Position numbers and translations under genes: made by a program. This document shows positions 33,486-47,000 of a stretch of 64,000 nucleotides of DNA, one piece after another. How positions within the stretch are numbered: position 1 is the first letter of the stretch; each line of letters opens with the position of its first letter. The notes below the pieces were generated by a model. That model ran no database searches and was not told the origin of the DNA. It saw nothing but the letters and a program-made list of their open reading frames with translations. This stretch comes from Cladorrhinum sp. PSN259 (lineage: Eukaryota; Ascomycota; Sordariomycetes; Sordariales; Podosporaceae): positions 62,001 through 126,000 of the forward strand of contig MU867070.1 in the NCBI GenBank assembly GCA_033725935.1, given 5' to 3'.

Positions 33486-36400
33486 TCAAACCTTTTCCTG
33501 TTTACCATTCAAACTAAGCAGCCTTGAATTCATAAACTTGTTAACCGTGGGTTTCAGGGGGTTGGTCTCGAGGACCAGAAATAATAAACCGTAAACCGCC
33601 GCACAAAACAGAAACTCGACACACAAGATGGAAAGCCACAACGGAACAAAGACTATTCGGAGAACTCCAATGACGGCAGAGACCGGTCTCCGGATGCTGG
33701 GTCTTAGTTTCCATTTTCCTTTTGCTTCGACTGTTTCGAGTCCACGTCCGTCATGGGAAACGAGGTTTAGTTTGTTGGCACCCCTGAGCAAAACCTGGCA
33801 GGCGAAGAGAACCTCGCCTACTGGCAGTATAACAAAGATGTAGAGAAGGAGACCGGTAAGTGGGAGTCTGGGCTTGATCAGGTCGTCCGCTTTCTCTGCC
33901 TCCTTGGCGGCGTCTCGGATGCCCTTGAGACGCCGGCTCATGGTTTCGTTGGGGGAGGATCGCATATTTCGGGGCTTGCCCGCCTCGGTACTTGGGTCGG
34001 TCTTTTTCGCTTTCAGCTCGGTCCGGTCTATGATTGAGGCCTTGACCATGTCTTGGAATTGGGTGACGCTGTTGACGTTGAAGGCTAGTAGTAGTAAGGG
34101 GATGGTTACTGCGGCCGAGATTGAAACTGGCATGGTTGTGATGTGTTAGCGCGAATGTGTCTGTTTTGGTTTATGCAGGCGCCAATGGCGTGTTTTGTGT
34201 GAATGGACCTACAGATATACTTGGAAACAAATCCTAGGTCTAATCCGGCCTCCGTCTTGGGGAACTGAGCAATGTTCAAGGCGAAGAAGGCAGCCATAAA
34301 GGACAAAGGGAGCTGGCATTGTGATTGTTAATGTACGGCTATTTATGTTGATTGTACAATGCTGGCAGCTTACAAATATGATAGTGACAATGGTAAAGAC
34401 CAGAAGGGTGTTGCCCTGTCTGGATGTTTCCTCTGCCATATTGCGAGCCCACCGGGCCTCGAGAACGTTGGAGAACTTTTGCTTCAGGTCGATCAAGTCA
34501 TTGAGCTGTGATGTGATGTTTGTTGGTCAACATATCTTCCGCAAATAACCATCTCGCAGCATGGCCCTCCCCAGAGATATGGAGATTGGAATTCTCGAAC
34601 TTACCGCTTGCGCGGTCATCTCGGCCTGAGCGATCATTCTCTTGGTTTTCGCTGCCCGTGAAGATACCATAGTATGCAAACCCTGTATGGGGCGATATAG
34701 TTCCCCGGCCCGGGACAGATGGCCGAGAGTTTTGGACTGAGCATAGAATATCTGTGACATGGTTTTTAGCTCATCAATGATATCCTTGATCTCACGGAGT
34801 AGTCCCATATCTTTGACGGGGTCTACGATGTCAACGGCCTTGTTTCTCGGTGTACTGTTGTTTAGACTTTTGGTGTCATCTGAGAAGGCTTTGAAGAGGC
34901 GGGCTTCGCTGTCAGTCTTTTCTCCGTCCGGGGCTTGTCAGTATATCCAGAAACTTGCACGAGGAGAGTACACCTCCACATGAAACTTACTATTTGACCC
35001 ATTTCGTCGCTATAGGTATCGAAGATGTTCGGAAAGCCGTCTCGACGTCGAGTAGTGCCAAAACCAGTACTGAGACACTCGCCAATGATGAGACTGATAA
35101 GGTCTGAGGAGTTGACCACACCACCCATTTTGCGCTTGATATTGCTCAGTACGTTGGTTCTCCCGTATTTTCTGTCCTCAGCAGCCCATGATTCGAGGTC
35201 ACTTTGGCCCCATCTTGCGGGGAAACTGGTGATAATCGTCCCTAATATTACGTCGAGATACGTGTGTCAGGTGTCTAATGTAGGCGTATGCCAACGCGTG
35301 GAATAGGTGATGGGGCGGTGACTAATTTACTCACGGTCTGGCAGCATCCAAAGCCACAGCTGGTCTACCATTAACATGGGCGGGTCGTTGTCGGGTGGCG
35401 GATCTGTATCAGAACCCCGGAAGACCCGGCAGAAGAGCTGGTCTTGATCTCGATCCCTTGTATCTTCCAGGTTGTGATATAGGTACTGGTCCAGGGTTCT
35501 CCGAATATGTAGCGGGTTGTCACAGTTCAGGTAACGGAACAGGAGCAGCTCATTCTTGGATCGCGATCCGAGTCTTTCATCGTCCACGACCTCACCACTT
35601 TTTATCTTCCTGATGAAATCGGCAACAACCAGGAGCTTTTGCAGCCTTTCCCAGTGTATGTACGGCATCTGAGGGAGCTTCGCATTAGAACATCAAGCCG
35701 GAGTTTGGATTTCTCGAACACGTACATAGAGACAGAATGCATTGTCTGTGTCCCCGTTTGTTCTCTCCTTCCCTTTTTCGTTTATTCCTTTATTCGCCCC
35801 TTCGTTTGTTTCCTCACTCGTGGTACTCTTATTTGGCTTTCGACCAACAGTGATCGGTCGAAACTGCGGCTCCATGAAGGTGGCATGGTAATAACCCGGG
35901 GAGCCCCTGTGTTGGCAGTCGGTCCAAGCATCCTTTCTCAGCATCTCATCCCTGGTTCCGTTATTGAGCAATGCCCTATTAGAGAGCACAACTTCTTTGA
36001 TCAGTAGCTCGACCCATATCATCTATACTAATATCAGCAAAAATCTGCAGTCAAGTAGTACAAGTCTCAGCAAGGTACTAGCTACTACCGTGACTCACAT
36101 TGTTGGCCGGTAGATGCAGCCACCGAAGGCTATCTTTAGTCTTGCTCAACCATTCTCTACCACCACCGCTTAAGAAATCCCATACGGTCTTTCGGCACAT
36201 GCACTCGTCTCTGTCGCCCTTGGTAGTTATAGGAAAGGCTACCCCTTCGACATGAAAGCGCTCGGCGACATCCTTTCTGTCCTGATTGGGCTCGTCCGCG
36301 AGGCCAGAACCAGCAATCTCGGCTTTTTTCAGTTGGTCCAAAACATCTGTTCGCCGGGCCATGAACAATATGTCCGGGGTGCGCAATGATGCCTCGGCGC

Positions 36401-38417
36401 ACTGTCTTGGTGTTCTTAATTCCACATCCACAACATCGTAATAAGCATTTTCATCAAGTAACTTCCGCACCGTGTCCTTGTCAACTGCTTCAGCGGCGTA
36501 GTGCAGTGCAGTCCGGCCTCGTTGGTCTTGCAGATTGACATTCACGGGATTTTTTAAGAGAAGATCAACCATATCTGGGACCTGGTACTTAACCGCGTAG
36601 TGTAGAGGTGTTCGCTCCTGCCCGTCCTGCTTATTAATAACCCTCGCCTTCAAAGGGTCTTTAGGATCTTCGGTCCATCCGCTCAAAGAATCGATGTGAG
36701 CTTTAGCCGCTGGGCCATGCCCATGTTCTATTGCTATATGCAACGCTATCTGGCCATCCAGATTAGCCTTGAGCATCTTATCAAACGCATCCTGGACCTT
36801 CTTGGCCTCGTGAACTAAAGGGGGCAGAAGAATTGCCTCCACTGCCTGCTCAAGTCCAATATATGAAGCTACCATGAGATCGGTCATGCAACTGAGATCG
36901 CCATCTTTGAGTGGCGGTTTTAATGGGTTTTTGGTTTCCCAGTAGAGAAGGAACCATATTTTAAACTGTCGTGACGCAGGGTTGCAAAACTCCAGCACTT
37001 CCCCCCAGAGCGTACCTTTTTCCCGCGGTCCAACTCTCGCTATGGATTTTGGAAATGCTTTCCTGGCGTGATTTGACCAATTGGTAGCGGCATACTCTAG
37101 GAAAGGGCGGTTCTTTTTCCAGCCCCGTCGCTCCGATTCGGCCTCAGGGTACGGTGATACCGCCATCTCACCAACCCCATTCGACGCAGAAATGTATTCG
37201 AGGCATCGTAGAAGCATACCTCCGTGCAGTTCATCGTCGGTTTTGTAGCCGGATAATGAAGTGGAGACCCTCACGTAGTCAAGAACTTTGAATGCAGGGA
37301 CAAGAAGGAATCCGGTCTCGTCATCGCCAGTGATCAAGCCCTGGCATCGGCTGAGAATGAACTGTTCAGCAAGGGTGGTGTCCTTCCCATCGCTAACTGC
37401 GTGTGAAAGCTCCCGAACCTTCAATGGCCGAGTTGCAACGGCCATAATATAGAGCATATCCATATGTAGGTTCCATGAATCCCCTAGAGCCGAGTCGTAT
37501 CTTTCTCTGAGCGACCATGGTATAACGTCCACCGTATGATGACGACGTCCCAGTGCCCCAACAAAACCTCCCGTCGGGGACAGGTTCGCATCAGCGACGA
37601 GAAACGACCCACCAAACACCTCGTCCCAAGAATCGGGATTCAAGGGATTCCGCAGGACTGATCGTGTACGGCCCGAATCTTCTGATAAACGGCGATTGAC
37701 ATAACTTCTTACGCACTTGTCGAATTCTTTTTTGTGGTGTTCTAGTTGGAGGACCAGATTTGTGTCATGAGATCTCGCTTGGAGATTCGGAAAGATGGGC
37801 CGGCATGTGATGAGGAGCTTGAAATGAAAGCCATGATCTCCTTCCATCATGACTCCAACGAACTTGCTGAGTTCGTCTTCCGCTACCTCATCTATCCCGT
37901 CCAGGACACATGTCACAACTGGGCGTGGCCCCGCCGCCGCGTCCCCCGATCCCACTTTCAGGTCTGGATTTCTATCCGTGTTGCCAGTAGTATATCCAGG
38001 AGGTTGTAGGACACTTTTGGACACTCCAAGGGCTTTGCAGAAGCCTTGTAGAAGCCCCTCAGGATCGAGACCCGACTGGTGAAGCTGGCCTATAACTGAA
38101 GTAGCGGCAGGCCGGGCCCAGTCTATGGACCTCTGCTTTCCTTTAGGGTCAGGACGGGAGAAATAATAGCATAGCTTTACTTCGGGTTCAGGCCGAAGGT
38201 CTTTCTCCACAAGGTGCCGTGCTAAAACAGACTTGCCGCAACCTGGTGGGCCGGTGATCCAGAGAATGCGCGGTCCTGGATCGCTCCTCCACGTCTTGTA
38301 GTCGTCGGATTTGTTAACCCAGATCGTGTCCGGCTCGGCGGGAGGTATGTTCTCGAATGGTCCCGACTGATGTGAAATCATGCTCGTGAATTTGTTTCCG
38401 AGACTAGAACCTGCCAT
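33486..38417 (-). CDS. NACHT-type STAND NTPase with ankyrin repeats and C-terminal CorA-like membrane domain
   Basis: Eight exons (38417-36099, 36022-35726, 35668-35335, 35241-34991, 34916-34605, 34505-34374, 34312-34213, 34126-33486) sum to 1461 residues. The N-terminus goes almost straight into the NTPase: Walker A GPPGCGKS (56-63) and Walker B VLDGIDE (171-177). A helical region follows, then ankyrin repeats (about 560-700, e.g. RTPLHYAVKYQVPDMVDLLL and RTALHYAAEAVDKDTVRKLL). The last third has MPYIHWE and the sequence LPLSFMAAFFALNIAQFP, hallmark of CorA-like Mg2+-transporter domains, with a second hydrophobic segment (VTIPLLLLAFNV) and two more near the end. No N-terminal death-effector domain is seen. 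It resembles fungal NLR-like proteins; a role in heterokaryon or immune signalling is inference. Confidence 0.82.
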
Positions 38418-39681
38418 GGTGATGGTTCTGGTAGCGATATGGAATAAAGACTGGATACTGTAATTGCATGCGCTGGTGCTGTACTTCTGGGAAATGATGG
38501 AAGGTGGAAGACAACTTGAACTGGGTGTTCACGATTTCTTTCCCACAAGAGAGAGGAGAAAGATGAGCGGTAAAATGCGGGGTCGGAGGAAATTTACAAA
38601 ATGGAATTTTTTTGAGATAAAAGCCCACCTACAGGCACCAATCCAAAAACTGCCGAAGTTCGTGGTAAAATTGGTGAAGGGTTCAGCTGGTGTTGTGCAA
38701 CCCAATATTTCCCCAGTTGGGAGATGGAGCGACTAATATTGACCTAAAAGGATATGCATTCGCGCCATACACACCAATCAGGATGTGATATTGAGCCTTG
38801 ATCAATAACTATCTGCAATAAGATACTTGATGCTATCACCCAGAAAAGGGGATGATGACTTGGAAAGGGGGGACAACCATGGCAAATGATATGTGTAGTT
38901 GCTAACCATTGAACCCGTCAGGAAACAACCGGGACCGCCAGCCATCCAAACTGACGTAAAATTTATTGAGGATGTAGGCATTAGTGTGATGAGCACCCCT
39001 GCGATTGATCAGGAATGCGAGAAAGGAGAGAAACTCTGGATCGCTGAGCTTGCTAAGGCCATGCCTTTCCAATAGAAGCTCAACAGAGGTCGGCGTAGCC
39101 ACGAGATAACAGCGTGAAATTTGTTCACGAGGTAGGGACATTGAGAGCGGGCCCGAAAAAGGAAGTCTTTTAGCCCTATAGCCCCTGTACGGGCCTATGT
39201 TAAGAGAGAGCTATATTCGGTGCAGGTTGTAATAAGTACACGCCTCCTCACGAGACTTGGTCGCATGCGATTTGGCAAATGATCTAACCTATACGGGGGA
39301 TAGGACTATTAGTTGTACGAGGGTGCGGCTCTTGCGCTATATCAGATTATGACCTAATGGATATAACCAGAAGCTAATACCTATACAACCGCCTTCGCGG
39401 TTTGGTGCTCGAGGTACAGCCTATACGGTATTATATATAACCAAACAGTGTGATATTCGCCCTAGCTAGCGGAGTTCCCTTAAAACGAAGGCTAGGGGCG
39501 GAGATACCGCATATAGGCCGAGGATTTTGTGGGCACGCGTTCTGGTCCTAGGAAGGACCTCCACGCACAAAGGCGAAAGTAGCTCATCAGATGGAGAAGA
39601 ATCAGATTAAACACAGTTCTAATGACTACTTTTGCTTCTGGAGTGACATCTTGCTCCAATATCATCAAACAGATAACTAAC
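38418..39681. other. Intergenic region with one small open frame
   Basis: A minus-strand frame with ATG at 39141 and stop at 38902 encodes 79 residues (MSLPREQISRCYLVATPTSV, with VELLLERHGLSKL and a Trp/Arg-rich end). Its composition is protein-like, but it has no domain or signal peptide and could be a gene fragment. The remaining DNA is AT-rich and empty. Confidence 0.35.
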
Positions 39682-42600
39682 CTAACAAGAAGGACCGACA
39701 GGTATAAGATTGGACGAGCGCAAAATACGTTGCTTGCCCAAATCTGCACCCAGAGGATCAGGGAAAGGAGTCTGGGCATATGCCATCTCTACGGCCATGA
39801 CGCTTAATCTGGCCTTGACCGAGAACCCCAGTGACGTTAGCGCGGCATTGACCGATTGAGATGGGAAGACCTGATTCCCCCAGATCTGCGAGGTGACAGC
39901 CGTCCCCTTGCCTCGGTCCGGCTTCTCCTTCAATCGTAGGATAAGCACGTTCCGGAAGTCTGCGCCGTCCACCTGCGCAGCTTGCGCGTACAGCAAGAAC
40001 CAGATCGACGTCAGCCTGCTGCTGTACGCCGTGTTGTCCACAACCCCGACCGCGTGCGGAGCCGTCACCGAGATGCCACTAGGCAAGCGAGTAACTTTGC
40101 ACGGCATCGTTGGCGCCGGATGCTGCAATCCGTTCACGACCAGGGCGGGTCCGAACCTCCCCTGCGCGGTACTCCACAGCGCGGTGGCCGGATCAGACCC
40201 CTTCGCGTGCCCGGCACGGAATTCGTACGTCCAGAAGCCAAAGAGCAGAGCAGAGTCCGCGTCTACAGGTAACGGCAGCATAAAATGTACAGCGGAATCG
40301 TCTGCGGGGATCAGTTCGGTCATGGCCGCCAAGCCGTTCTCGTCGGCAGCCTGGCCGGGCACAATCTGTCGTATGAGTTCCGCGTCAATGGGAAGTGGAG
40401 GCAGAGGGTCTTCGACTGGAATGTTCAAGTCCGGAAACACTAGTAGATCGGGGACGTTGCGCAGCATCCTTGCAAACCAGGCGTCGCGAGTGTCTCTCAA
40501 TGGCCGATCGAACTCGAGCCACAGGCACCTCTGCCGGATGGCTGTGGACGAGTAGTTCTTGGACCGCGAGTACGGCGACATGGCAATGCCGGCCGACACG
40601 ATCTTGGGCGCCTGGATTGGTCGGGTGGTAATGGGGAGGCGAATCTTGTAAGTGAGCGGCGGTGCCGACGCTGGGCTTCCCCGGAACGCCGGTGTGAAGG
40701 TGTAAACCGGGTTGATCTCCTCTGGCAGCGCCGCAGGATCTGGTTGCGGATCAATCAGGTCGAAGAACATGACCTTGGTGTAGCTTCGAGCTACCTTGAG
40801 CGCGTCCGCAGTGTCGCCGGTGACGGCGTCTTCGGACAGGCTGAAGGGAACATTGATGGTGCCGACTGTCGTGCCGTCTCTCTGGACAGTCAGGGCCGGT
40901 GTTGCAAATCCGTTCCAAGTCCAATCCCTCTGCACGATGGCACTGACGACCATGAGCCAGCGGTGGGTCAGTGCGGCCTTGTTGGAAAACGTCACCGATG
41001 CTCCATCAGGCCCAATGGTCTTGGACAAGGCACTGCAGCTCCCGAAGACGATACGAGACCGTTGTGAAGCATGGATCGTAGAACCTGACAGTTGCAGTTT
41101 CAAGGCGGTGGCGAAGCGTAGCAGGGCGTCAGCGTTGCTCATGGCGACGTCGCCTGAGTCGGGCTGCATAAAGTAACCGCTAAACTGCTCGCTGGGCAGC
41201 AGTGGTCCCCAGAGATCCGCCTCGGATCCCGCATGTTTCCGCATGTCCTTTGTTGTCACGGCCGGCCCAATCATGACATCGTCACCTCCATAGTAGTTGG
41301 GCTGGTCCTGATATGGTTTACACAGCGGTCTCATCTCAATTCTAACCGTTCGTGCGGTTGGGAGCACTAAGTCTCCGCTTCCCATGTCAGGAGCCATGGC
41401 GTGCACGTCTGCAACATCCACCCATTTGAGGCTGATGTTGAGTTTGCCTTCTGGGTCTGCTGGAAAGTCGCGCGTAGTAGTGAACAAGGTCACGTAGCCA
41501 GAATCTGTAGCAGCCGGATCCTGCGGAAACTCCAACGCTTGGACTACCAGCTGCAATTGGAAGACGTCCAAGTCAGGCAAGGCTGGCTCTCGTTTCTCGG
41601 CGGCAGCTACAGGAATATCTGCGATGAGCGAGTTCACAACGTCAGGATATTTTCCAATACAGCTGACAGCCGGATATTGTAGGAGAGGCCGCTGAACTGT
41701 CAGAGCCGTCGGCGGATTTACTGAGTCAGGATTGACGGGCATTTTTGTCTCGAGACGAGGGGCTGTCGGAGGAATATAACGTCTGAAATCTATCGAGCCG
41801 ACCAGTGCTGGGCCTGGTGTCAGCTGCAACTCTTCTGGCTTCGGTCCTCCTCCAGATATGTCCGAGAACCGCACGCGAAACCTGTGGGTGTCAGCAAAAA
41901 GCCTGGAGTTGATGATGGCGGTTTTTGTTATCCCCTCACTCGTATGTTTTCCCGTAGACCAAATTGACGCCTACGTCGTCGCCAGCCCAAATTCCCGGCG
42001 TTGGAGGCATTCCAGATAGCTTGTGCTGAAGTGCATCACCTCTGAGAATGGCCGGGCCGTACCAATTCGCATAGTACATTGGAAGCCAGAACTGACCCTG
42101 CATCTGGGCTTCGAGCTGAGACGGATGGACGGGAATAGAAAGCTCAGCATGATGGGTGCCCAGGTCTTGGGTTCCGATGACAACATCTCCCGAGGCGGCG
42201 ACTAGCGAGGTCCAGTCGGTGGTGCCTTTCAAACGAGCGTCCACTCGATACCCTGCGACCCCGACAGGGGAATCCCACGTGGGTTGCGTTGAGTCAATCC
42301 CACGGTTAGCCCAGATGGTCTCGATTTTCGTCAGCGATTGGTCTTTTTATGTTCCCCCAGGAACTTACTTACCACTTGCTCATCATCCCATCCCAGACGT
42401 ACGCCAGCCTCCTTGATGGGACGCCGGCTAGTGTTTGACTCTTCGAATGGATCAAAACCTTGAATCTGCCCGCAATGGACTGCTTTAGCCCAGCCATCGT
42501 CATAGTTCTCTACCTCTGCAAAGATCTCCGAGTAGTCCAGGTTAGGCGGTTTTGGTAGAACCGGAAACAAAACCGGCGAGAATACAGGGCGCGGTGTATC

Positions 42601-43302
42601 GGCAGCCAGACTGGGAACATGCGTTGCATAAATCTTGAGGCCATTCGGGTCCGCAACGAGCGCAGTTCCATCGCCGACCGATGCGACGGTACAGTAAAGG
42701 AATGCTCCTCCATCAAAGATTTTGGGATCAGCCACAGGTATTGTGAACTCACGGACAACTCCACTAGCGAGGCAGAGAACCGGATCCTTCAGCAGCATGG
42801 CTATCAAATGGCCCCAGCCAGGCTTTGAAGGGGTCAATTTCTTGACGAGTGTTGAGTCTGCCGGGCGATGTCTCATGGTGCACTTGTACGAATTGTCCGT
42901 GTAGAACAGATTCGAGTCTGAAGGGGTGTACCCGACCGCCTCCTGGTAAGAGATGGGCAGATACTTGGAAACGAGACTACCGGCTGGCTTTTTTGCCTTT
43001 GCTGGAGTAGGATCAATGTCGATGGACGATGACATGTCCGAGAAGATCTTTGCCGCTGTAGAGACTGCCGCAGCCGGGAGCGTAACATACGGGGAGCCTC
43101 CAGGCTCCGGTAACGACGCTGCCGGCACGACATGAATTTCCATCTGCAGATTTGCCGTTGCGAAGGTTGGTCCGTTGTTGCCCTCCAATGGGACGATTGG
43201 GGAGCCTTGAGGGAGCAGGGCACAGCGAATCTGTAAGTTCTTGCCGTCCCATCGCTGCAGGAACGGCATGAGAATAATCTTTGCGTTGGGTGGAGCCGCC
43301 AT
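39682..43302 (-). CDS. Giant orphan protein A of a divergent pair (1169 residues)
   Basis: Exons 43302-42373, 42319-41940 and 41881-39682 join through two canonical introns (53 and 58 bp, the first with a CTGAC branch). The start is the ATG of MAAPPNAKIILMPFLQRW; the frame upstream begins at TTG. I recognise no known domain. The protein is soluble, without signal peptide or transmembrane helix, rich in Pro, Ala and Val, with a beta-rich pattern. It opens with PFLQRWDGKNLQIRCALLPQGSP and has WANRGIDS and YGKTYEFRVRFSDISGGGP (FN3-like turn) in the middle. The composition is more like bacterial large secreted or scaffold proteins than usual fungal ones, so acquisition from bacteria is possible. 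The introns show that it is a working fungal gene. Confidence 0.72.
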
Positions 43303-44044
43303 ATTACCGATCTGTAACTTCAATTGTCACTGAGAGTGATTGAAGCAAAAGAAGAGAGAATGGGGGAGTCGTGGGCGATAAGAAAAAGAAGGTGGGCGGT
43401 AGAGCGTCCTGGCAAAATTATCGTCGTAACCAACATGACATGACGAGGCTCCTCCCAATAACAACGATCGGGGCTCTCCCATGAAGATGTCTCTGGACTC
43501 TCGAAGTCCTCGTATTGACGCATGCTCGTAAGCCGCAGTTGGTGCGACACAGTCATTTCTCTAACGTCCGAAGAAAGAGCCACTAAAGGGAGTATTTTCT
43601 AGTCAGACGACGACGCCAAACGATTCAGCCGCTACTCACCGATCATCTTGACGTAACGTTACCCTCAGGTTTGAATGGATCTCTCGGCATCGTTGGGCTT
43701 TGGTGTGGACGACACGAGTGTGGGGATTGGCTAGCTATCCCCGTCCCGGTTTGCATGCTTGAGGGCTGAAGTGCATTCTCCGAAACTCATATCGTGGTGT
43801 GGTGCAGGTGTTGTAACGTGACTGGGCAATTCACTATCTTGCCTGGCGTACTCTCACCGAGCTTCTGTCTGACTTGCTCAGGCTGTCATGGGCGAGAGCG
43901 CCCGCTTGTGTGCCGCGTGATGTTCTTTGAACAATGTTCCCTGGCCGGCCGGGTCCTCTCTCTCCTCTGACTTTCAAATCCTCCATGGTTATGCTTTGAA
44001 ACTGCCATGAGCTTCTAATATTCAACTTCACAAGCAATTTCGTC
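43303..44044. promoter_or_regulatory. Shared divergent promoter region of the giant orphan pair
   Basis: These 742 bp separate the two start codons. Small frames in both strands lack domain character. Head-to-head arrangement of two genes of similar size and style suggests coregulation, by inference. Confidence 0.5.
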
Positions 44045-47000
44045 ATGACGACCCCATTTTCCGGTCTCTCCAGGCAAGGTGTGCCTTTTATCTATTTCAC
44101 GAATTTTGTCTCTCCAACCTCCCCTGCTTCCACCTTGACGCTCAAAGCTGGAGATTTATGGATTCGGGCTTCAGACCTTGTTGCCACCGTTGGCTCGGAC
44201 CGGTTTATTGGTAGTCAAACTTGGTAATCTCCACTCTAAACTGGATATTTTCACTTACAAGCGCATGTCAGGTCTGCGAATCAACGGCGGTACTATCACG
44301 GTGCAGAATAGTACCGTCTCTACCCACAACCCTTACTTTGAAGTGGCCAACGCAGTGGTTGGAGCTGTACTTTCTATCAACAATGACACCGACACGCCGG
44401 TTACCATACCCAGTGGCACGGTCATCAGCAGGCCACAGTCTGCCACGTTCCTCTTCAAAGTAGGTTCGACACAACTCACAGTCGCAGGCACTGCTACTCA
44501 GCAGCTTCTGGGTTTCAATGCTGTACTTTCTTATTCTCAGACCGCGGCGACGGTCAAGGGTACCAACCAAATCAACTTCCCGCTCAAAAACGACGCCTCC
44601 ACTTACACGATTACGTCGGGCGTCAATGGCTCGTTCAAGCTGAGTGGTACCGCGCCTTGTACTGGTTCGGCATGGATTTTCAATGCCTCCCTACCCATCT
44701 CGAATGGAGCTCTTATCGCAGTCCATGAGTCCGGCTTCTTGCAGCTTGCGTTCGGGAAAGGCTTCCAGTTTTCTCTGAATGCCGTGTCAATGGCTGGATC
44801 CTCTTCAACCATGTCCCAATGTTTCATCATCTCGGCCGACGAAGCATGGGAAGTGCTTGGAAGCATGCCCATGCCAGCTTACAAACTGCCTCTGCCAGCC
44901 AAAGGGATTTTAACAACCATTGCTTCGAAAACAGATGTGAGCTTTACTCTCGCCAAATCACAGGCGCAGGAGATAGTCCTGCTCCCGAGCAGCTTTCACG
45001 TTACTTTGGATGAACCTCGCTCAGTCAACAACGAGCGCCTTGGCATTACTGTTCCAGGCGGCTCAGTGCGGGTCGGCTGGAATGCGACCGACGGCACGAC
45101 CACAGTGAATGCAGGGGGGACGATGCCCGAGGTCCGCAAACTTGCGTGGTCCTTTGCCATCAAGAACTACTTCACAGCGTGTGAACCGCCAACGTCCGTG
45201 ACAGTTTCGTCCAAGTACCCCCCAGCCAGTTCAACAACTCCTCAGGACTTTTATGGCACAGTTACCGGATCTGCCACCGTGGTCATGCCCATATTCTATA
45301 GCTTCCCGACCCTTCCGGATCCTTACACAACCAATGCTCTAGGCTTTCAAAGATCCGACTCCACTTCGCAGCTCTTGACGGTAACTGTCGACTGGCCAGC
45401 CGCGGATCAGTCTCATATCGACTTCAGTCTGCCAGCTGATGTCCTCCGAAAGGTTCAATGGACTCGACCAAGCAGTGCTACTGGAGACTATGGGCCCGTG
45501 CAAAAGGATGACCAGTCACTCTTGACACGAATGAACATCACCTACTTTACCGAATCGGAAGCTGCGCTGACTCTGCTGGATCTGTCTTCGGCCAATGGCC
45601 AGTTTGGCGTCGACTTTGCTACCACCTCTGGAGTCGGCACCCAGGTGCAGGACCTGATGCTTCAGGTTCCAACGTCGGCTGTTCGCTCCATGGCGCTCTC
45701 GCCAATTACCTGGGAGCCAGCCGTTACCTTGCCTGCTCCTCCCGATTTTCCCGAGATCTATCAGTTTCCGTACGACGGTCCGGCGACTCGCTTATCGACC
45801 ACCGCTGTCACAATGGTGCCTGTCGCGCCCCTCGAGATTCTCGACACCATCCAGGAGAATTACAATCATGCCAACCAGGAGTTCCGAGCACGCTTTAACC
45901 TACCTTTTGGCATGATAGCTTATGCACGAGTGGCCAAGTCAAAACTGCCGCTCGTGCCTTCGACGATATTGAGGTACAACATGCCGACGTTTTCCACGGC
46001 AGGCATTGCCGGCGTGCCGCAAGTCTCCATCATCCCCCAGTCCAGGCGCATCTTGATTCCGGGCGGGGATCCGCGCTTCTCGCCTGCCATCGCCGGCAAT
46101 GCAGTCATGCTCAAGTTCTCAGAGAGCGGCCAGAACCAGCCCATGCCGATCCTTGGCAATTCAGCACATGATGTCAATCTGGATTTTGGGCCGGCAGGGA
46201 AAATGCAGTTGGTCCCGTTAACCCGGATTGATCTGTCTGGATATGGCGAGAGCACGTCCAGTGACTGGTTCAACTTGGACGCTCCAGCACCAGCGACCCA
46301 GCGCGTCGACTTTGACACGTACGTCGGGCGCTGCGAGCGGACGCTGATCCAGCAGGTCTACGAGATTGTGCATATTGGAGCCAAGTGCATACGCACCGTC
46401 ACTATGAAACGGCAGAATAATGGACTGATTTACCGCACCAACGTCTTGGGCGCCGGCTCATCTGGGACGTATGCATTCCAGAATGCGGCCATCGTCACGC
46501 ACCCGGGCATCTTTCCCAAGTACAGCAACATTCGAAACATCCGAGACGCGGGAACGCCGCCTATAATGATTCAGACTACCAGGCTCTCCAGCATCTTCTA
46601 CGATGCCGACCTGACTGTCTCCATCAGTGGCAGCCCAAGCGTCACGACCTCTGCACTGAACCATCAGGGATTCATCATCATCGACGAGACTGACCAGACC
46701 AAGTTGTTTGGTCCGAGTCAATATGCAGAGCTACTGCAAAATCACGGCAGCCAGATTGGAGGACCGCTCAACTGCACGGTTAAGCTAGCGCACCTCACGT
46801 TGAAACTGTCGTCCATTTCGGTCAACTCGTCGACTCGGACCACCTCGGGAGCCAATCCTGAGTTCGTTGTTGCTGCCAATCACACCGTGGAGTTTGCAGG
46901 CTCAGGAGAGTGGTCATTCTTACAAGTCCCTCAAAGCGCCAATGCCATTGCCATCAGAAGTGCAGGCGTGCCACTAATCCGTCAAGGCGCCGCGTCCAGC

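Noticed and set aside
44178..44264. Start of giant orphan protein B at 44178
   Set aside because: That codon is TTG; an in-frame splice from the ATG at 44045 gives a continuous protein instead.
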